From JAMXLO01 sp963749575 (GTDB lineage Bacteria > Pseudomonadota > Alphaproteobacteria > Acetobacterales > Acetobacteraceae): DNA of 64,000 nt. The stretch is from NCBI GenBank assembly GCA_963749575.1, contig CAVVNM010000016.1, positions 62,001 to 126,000 of the forward strand. Reading direction: 5' to 3'. This document shows, in pieces, positions 59,861 to 64,000 of the stretch. The notes under the pieces were generated by a model, which ran no database searches, was not told the origin of the DNA, and saw only the letters and a list, made by a program, of their open reading frames with translations. Position 1 is the first letter of the stretch, and each line of letters begins with the position of its first letter. Position numbers and translations under genes: made by a program.

Positions 59861-61624
59861 TCATTGTGATGCCCGATCAGTCAGACTTTCGAGCTCTCGG
59901 CGAGCCTCATCGAGTCCTTGAGCGGCCGCCTGCTGTAGCCACCTCCGGGCTGCTTCCGAATCTTCCTTGCCTCCCGCACCGCGAACGAGACCGCGGCCCA
60001 GGATCAGCTGCGCCTGAGCGTGACCCATCTCGGCGGCTGCGATGAACCAACGCTGCGCGACCGCTGTGTCGCCCGGGATATCGTAGCCGCCATTGTAAAG
60101 AGCCCCGAGCGCGAACATTGCCCCGACGTGGCCCTTGCCGGCGGCTGCATCAAACAGAGTGACTGCGTCGGCATGCCGGCGCTCGCCACCGCGCCCGTTG
60201 ACCAGCATCTCGGCCAGCGCCACCTGTGCGTCTACCAGGCCCGCCTCCGCGGCGCTGGCAAACTGACGGCGGGCCTCGACGGCATCGGGCGCCACCCCGC
60301 GGCCCTCGGCTAGCATGAGGCCGTACCAATACTGTGCGTTTGCCACGCCACCTGCCGCGTGGCGAAACCACCTCACCGCCGCTGCATCGTCGCGCTCGCC
60401 ACCAAACCCCTTGGCCAGGCAGATCCCCAGATTGAAGGCGGCAAGGAGGTCTCCTGCTTCGGCACTCTCCTGGAACCACTGGCGAGTCTTGATCAGATCG
60501 TCGGGCGCACCCAGGCCGCGCATCACCAGCTTGGCGAGTTCGGCCTTCGCCTCCGTATTGCCCGAGTTTGACGCGACGCGAAACCAATGTGCCGCCTGCG
60601 CAATGTCCTGCGCTGTGGCGACTCCGGTGAGATGCAACATGCCCAGCGCGCGCGCTGCGCCACTGTGGCCGGCATCCGCCGCGAGTTGGTACCAGTTCGA
60701 CGCCTCGACATAATTCGGCGGCAGCGGTGTGGTCTTTGCATACAGGTCACCCAGCCGGGCTGCGGCGTCCGGATCGCCGGCCAGAGCTGCCTTGCGGATC
60801 CACGACTTGCCCGCAAACGGATCGGGAACCCCGCCGCTTCCTTCGAGCAAAGCGATCCCCCAACGCAACTGGGCCGAGCGGTTGCCCCTCTCGGCTGCCT
60901 GCCGGTAATACTGCAGCGCCAACTCCTGATCACGCGCCACGCCCAGGCCTAGTTCCGTCAGCTGGCCCATCAGATGGAGTGCCGTCGGCAGTGAACTCTC
61001 CGCGGCAAGTTTCGCATGATCGGCCATGCGGCGCTGGATGCTGCTGTCGGCGCTCTGACTTCTGACGAGCGAGAGAGCGTAACCGAGATGTCCCTGCGGG
61101 CAGCCGGCCGTAGCGGACAGCTGGTACCATCGCTGCGCCGCGTCAACGTCGCGCAGCGTCTCCGGACCGGAGGTCAGAATATAGCCGAGCAACGCCTGCG
61201 CGGTCGGCGAACCTTCCTGGGCGGCACGGTGCGCCCACACATATGCTGCGGAAAAATCCGGATCACCTGTGTCATTGGTATCGAACACGCTGTTTGCCGA
61301 GCCCAGGCGCGCAGTCTCCGTCCCGGCTTTTCCAGTGGCAACGCCGTGAATATACAGTTCTGCCAGCAGCACTTGGGCATCGACATGCCCGCGCATACCC
61401 GCTCTGTGCAACCACTGGATCGCATGGGCTCGGCTGACGGGAACTCCGGTGCCTTCCAGGTAGAAACGAGCCACACGATATGCCGCCTCAAGGTTGCCCG
61501 CGGTGCCTGCGCGAGCATACAGCCTAAGGGCTCGGCGGGCCTTGCCCTTCGCATTCAACTGGTCGGCGCGCCGCAGCGCGGCGTGGACCCCGCTCAGACC
61601 GATCAGCCAATCCAACGGATGCAC
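59861..61624 (-). CDS. Sel1-repeat protein
   Basis: About 587 residues made of some twelve Sel1-like repeats of 36-44 residues, for example AAYRVARFYLEGTGVPVSRA, AAYVWAHRAAQEGSPTAQAL, AAHWFRVASNSGNTEAKAEL and AAVRWFRHAAGGVANAQYWY. Sel1 repeats form alpha/alpha superhelices for protein contacts. The start is uncertain: the frame opens upstream to 61816, inside the Hint gene; I chose GTG 61624, just past the Hint stop, because the repeat-like text (WLIGLSGVHAALRRADQLNA) begins there. No signal peptide seen. Follows the Hint gene, likely as one unit. Confidence 0.75.
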   Translation of the reverse strand: MHPLDWLIGLSGVHAALRRADQLNAKGKARRALRLYARAGTAGNLEAAYRVARFYLEGTGVPVSRAHAIQWLHRAGMRGHVDAQVLLAELYIHGVATGKAGTETARLGSANSVFDTNDTGDPDFSAAYVWAHRAAQEGSPTAQALLGYILTSGPETLRDVDAAQRWYQLSATAGCPQGHLGYALSLVRSQSADSSIQRRMADHAKLAAESSLPTALHLMGQLTELGLGVARDQELALQYYRQAAERGNRSAQLRWGIALLEGSGGVPDPFAGKSWIRKAALAGDPDAAARLGDLYAKTTPLPPNYVEASNWYQLAADAGHSGAARALGMLHLTGVATAQDIAQAAHWFRVASNSGNTEAKAELAKLVMRGLGAPDDLIKTRQWFQESAEAGDLLAAFNLGICLAKGFGGERDDAAAVRWFRHAAGGVANAQYWYGLMLAEGRGVAPDAVEARRQFASAAEAGLVDAQVALAEMLVNGRGGERRHADAVTLFDAAAGKGHVGAMFALGALYNGGYDIPGDTAVAQRWFIAAAEMGHAQAQLILGRGLVRGAGGKEDSEAARRWLQQAAAQGLDEARRELESLTDRASQ

Positions 61625-61661
61625 AGGACGACGTACCGGCCAAGCGACAGGCGAAGTGCGG

Positions 61662-63284
61662 CTAGGCGACGAGTGTCGAATCCGCCGGCAGCGCGTCGAA
61701 CACGGTCGGGATGACGACCAAGACATGCTGGGCATCCGATCCCAAGGGCTCGCTGGCGGACTGAGACGGCAGTTGATCGGTGTCCGTCCGAAGCGCCCTG
61801 GTAGCGGCGAGCCCATTCACCCACCGTCGTACCGCTTCAAATGCGGGGCCGGTGATCACCAGCGGTGCACAACCCTCTGCTTCCCAGGTCCGCGAGAAGA
61901 AGTCCGGGAACAGCGTCATGGGCTGGCGTTGCTGCCAGAAGTCCGACCGATCGTTGACGTTCAGGTATGATTCTGTCGGCAGTCCCTCGGCCAGAACCAG
62001 GTTATGTTTCGGCAGTTCGACGTGGTAGTACGTAACCACGTCCCGCGGAACCTGCGCAATTGTCGTGCCATTTATCAGATACTTCACCGGCGTCAGTATG
62101 TCGGCAATGAAGATGGCATGGTCTGGCGAGAGCCACAGATCTCGGCAGGGCTTGCCCAGACCGAACGCGTTGGCGGATATGCGGACCGGCCACACCTGGT
62201 GGGGCCTTGGATGCCGCTGGCAATCCACGCGACGTTGCCCGATCCAAATCACCGGTTCGAAAGTCTTGCCAAGCAAGACCTCCAGACGGTCACCTTCGCG
62301 CAGTTGCTCGACCGCGACCGCGCCGTGCTCGGTCATGATCCGGGTGCCCTCGGCAAAACAGGCGATCAGCTCGACGAACGTTGCCGTGGGACTGGTGACA
62401 ATGGCGAACTGTGAGGGATCCAGCGTTGCCGGCAGTCCGGTGTCAAGGGTTACACCGGTCAGTTGCGCCAGAAGCGAGCCGGTCCCGTTGGCGCCGGAAA
62501 AAAAGTTCAGATCCTGACTTGCATCGTAGCTTGCCGACTTCACCGAAGAGATGCCGGCGATTCCTATCAGGTCATCGACCCCATAGCCGCTGATAGTCAG
62601 GCCCTCACCGGAAGTGGGCAGCAGCAGTTCGTCGTGCCCTGGTCCACTCATGTTCACGACCTGATCGGCCGCATTGCCGGTCGTGTTCGACAGATCACCG
62701 ATCTGGGACAGATTGGCGATGCCACCCGAAAGGGCGATGGTGCCATCATTGAACGCATCGTCGGCGGTCGCATTGAACGTCGCGCCGTTCATCAAGGTGA
62801 TGAGGGCCGTAGGATCCACGATGTTTCTGGCGTCGAAATTCACCCCGTCCATGGTGATGACGGCGCCAAGGTCGATGCCGAAGCTCGCTGCCGTGAATAC
62901 GACCTCACCCGGAGCGCCGACACCATCGCTCTTGACGTAGAGGGTTTGGTTGTTGAAGTCACCGCCGGCAGCGTCGGAGGTGTAGGTCAGGACAGCACCA
63001 TTGCCGACCTCAAGCAGCCCACTGTCGGCTGCTGTGCCGTCGGTCGACCGCGACCCGTCCACGGCGTCGACACTGACCGACTGCCGGACGTCCAGGATGA
63101 CGTTTGGTGATAGGAACATCGTGCCGAGCGAAGTACCGGAGGGAAAGCCGGTATCGAGGACCGACGTGTACGAGCCCAACGCGAAGGTGGCATCGTCACC
63201 GCCGCCAGGTTCTGCGCTGCCCGTCCAGTTGGTCGCGATGCTCCAGACACCGCCGACAAGGTTACTCCAGTTCCTGGCCACCAT
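61662..63284 (-). CDS. Beta-strand repeat protein with Hint (Hedgehog/intein) domain
   Basis: 540 residues. Residues 1-300 are beta-rich and Gly/Asp/Asn-rich (NWSNLVGGVWSIATNWTG, GDDATFALGS, LISGYGVDDLIG-like turns), as in surface or secreted adhesin-like proteins. From Cys309 a Hint domain starts: CFAEGTRIMTEHGAVAVEQL, REGDRLEVL, then WLSPDHAIFIADILTPVKYL with the His typical of block F. No C-terminal Asn for intein splicing is evident, so self-cleavage rather than splicing is likely. The type is abundant in Acetobacteraceae. No classical signal peptide. Confidence 0.85.
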   Translation of the reverse strand: MVARNWSNLVGGVWSIATNWTGSAEPGGGDDATFALGSYTSVLDTGFPSGTSLGTMFLSPNVILDVRQSVSVDAVDGSRSTDGTAADSGLLEVGNGAVLTYTSDAAGGDFNNQTLYVKSDGVGAPGEVVFTAASFGIDLGAVITMDGVNFDARNIVDPTALITLMNGATFNATADDAFNDGTIALSGGIANLSQIGDLSNTTGNAADQVVNMSGPGHDELLLPTSGEGLTISGYGVDDLIGIAGISSVKSASYDASQDLNFFSGANGTGSLLAQLTGVTLDTGLPATLDPSQFAIVTSPTATFVELIACFAEGTRIMTEHGAVAVEQLREGDRLEVLLGKTFEPVIWIGQRRVDCQRHPRPHQVWPVRISANAFGLGKPCRDLWLSPDHAIFIADILTPVKYLINGTTIAQVPRDVVTYYHVELPKHNLVLAEGLPTESYLNVNDRSDFWQQRQPMTLFPDFFSRTWEAEGCAPLVITGPAFEAVRRWVNGLAATRALRTDTDQLPSQSASEPLGSDAQHVLVVIPTVFDALPADSTLVA

Positions 63285-63458
63285 CGCTGTATTCCCGCCT
63301 TCTGGCTTACGCCCTCACGTTACGTCGGATCGGGGACCTGATCGGCACGTCCCACGGCAGCCAAGGCTTGGGCTCAGTGCCGGATATTGGACAACGCACC
63401 ACGCAACAGGTCCGACCTGCCCCAAACAACCTGGGGCAGGTCCATCAGGCCTGGTTCG
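63285..63458. other. Short intergenic region
   Basis: About 170 bp between two minus-strand genes. It contains the Hint gene leader. Nothing else was recognised. Confidence 0.4.
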
Positions 63459-64000
63459 TCAGCTGAAGGCGAAGTTCTGCGCGTGGATTGTGGCAAAAGC
63501 CAGGTCGAGCGAGCCTGTGCCGAGATGGATGAGCGTGCCACCATTCCCGTCACTGGTCGCGTTGAGCTGACTGATGTTGGTGAGGCCGAACCCTTGCAGG
63601 TCGATCAGCCCATTCGTGTCGCCGTCATCCGCGAAGCCAGTCAGTACGATAGTTCCGGAATTACCGGCACTGGCATTGATCGTGACGTTCAGTTGCCCGC
63701 CGGACAACTCGTCCGCGACATTTACATTGGCGTCAGAGTTCAGAACGATGCTGTTCTGGGCGCCAATTGAATCGATCGTCGTTCCCGTTCCGGTGGCATT
63801 CAGCGTGACCACGCCGTTGCTACCGAGCGCGATCGAACTCGGTCCCCTTGCTCGCGGTAATCGTATCGCTGTCGCCCTTCGCGGAAACGGTGTTCTTGCC
63901 GCTGCCCAATGTGATGGTGTCGTTGTTGCCGTCTGCACCGATCTTGTTGTTGCCGTTACCGACCGTGATAGTGTCGGTATTGCCATTGGATGTCAGGGCA
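63459..64000 (-). CDS. 3' end of a Gly/Asn-rich beta-repeat protein (partial, frame break near 63845)
   Basis: Enters from the right edge. The upstream frame reads tandem units such as NGNTDTITVGNGNNKIGADG and NNDTITLGSGKNTVSAKG, a regular nine-to-eleven-residue alternation that should fold as a beta-roll or beta-helix. Near 63844-63847 one extra base in a CCCC run shifts the frame; the rest is SSIALGSNGVVTLNATGTGT ... LTGFADDGDTNGLIDL and stops at 63459. No Ca2+-binding GGxGxD nonapeptide is exact. Probably a large surface protein; only its end is visible. Confidence 0.7.

Noticed and set aside
62004..63110. Plus-strand frames opposite the Hint gene
   Set aside because: Shadows of the Hint-domain coding sequence.
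1..64000. CRISPR arrays, rRNA genes, prophage structural genes, replication origin
   Set aside because: None seen: no regularly spaced repeats, no rRNA-like stretches, no capsid/tail/terminase motifs and no DnaA-box cluster were noticed.

Overview
The window is high-GC DNA from an alphaproteobacterium, most likely Acetobacteraceae or another Rhodospirillales. Three things suggest this: the housekeeping order NYN gene, folK, rpoZ, rel, acpS, lepB, rnc, era; the slt-dapA-smpB neighbourhood; and the Hint-domain and Sel1-repeat surface genes common in that family. The taxonomic call is inference from gene content, not from a marker search.

Region 1 (1-5424) holds the end of a probable AstE/AspA-like gene, a secreted SGNH/GDSL hydrolase (minus strand), catalase-peroxidase katG and an HpaI-type aldolase. 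Region 2 (5877-22737) is the centrepiece: a hydrogenase island on the plus strand. It starts with a HoxA/HupR-type sigma54 activator. A 350-bp control region follows, with a -24/-12 promoter (7686-7701) and two matching 15-bp palindromes 30 bp apart. Then come hupS and hupL of the group 2a type (cyanobacterial uptake hydrogenase / mycobacterial Huc-like), a small cytoplasmic HiPIP-like protein, a Cys-rich small protein, the maturation protease, a TPR protein, two small membrane proteins, a NifU-Rieske fusion, an NHL-repeat protein, then hypF-hypC-SIS isomerase-hypD-hypE-hypA-hypB. Most of these genes overlap or nearly touch, so they are probably cotranscribed. The likely job is uptake of H2, possibly at low concentration, by a cytosolic enzyme without Tat signal, with accessory Fe-S proteins carrying electrons towards the membrane.

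Region 3 (22738-30011) is a plastic accessory zone: a crotonase, an acyl-CoA ligase with a C-terminal carrier domain whose start was replaced by an IS1595-family insertion (8-bp target duplication found), a truncated gamma-carbonic-anhydrase-like gene, and a decayed large serine recombinase whose 3' end runs into a tRNA-Ser(TGA). Region 4 (30012-45011) is mixed metabolism and transport: Ldh-family dehydrogenase, MmgE/PrpD protein, bestrophin-like membrane protein, ABC substrate-binding protein, DHA2 exporter, AT-richer membrane ORFs, CaiB-type CoA transferase, a broken CinA, a DUF2252 protein, PgpA, alpha/beta hydrolase and a soluble lytic transglycosylase.

Region 5 (45106-58638) is core: dapA, smpB, a YedY-like molybdoenzyme, glutathione peroxidase, a PEP-CTERM protein, a family 5 uracil-DNA glycosylase, NYN protein, folK, rpoZ, rel, acpS, EF-hand lipoprotein, lepB, rnc, era. 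Region 6 (58993-64000) has a LuxR-type regulator, a Sel1-repeat protein, a Hint-domain beta-strand protein and the 3' end of a glycine/asparagine-rich repeat protein.

A caution applies throughout. At least eight otherwise well-conserved genes carry one frame break each (hupL, NifU-Rieske, NHL, cinA, DUF2252, slt, LuxR, end repeat protein). Nearly all look like one extra base, mostly in a short homopolymer. Base-calling or assembly error is the simplest explanation, so the broken hupL active-site motif should not be taken as real inactivation without checking reads.
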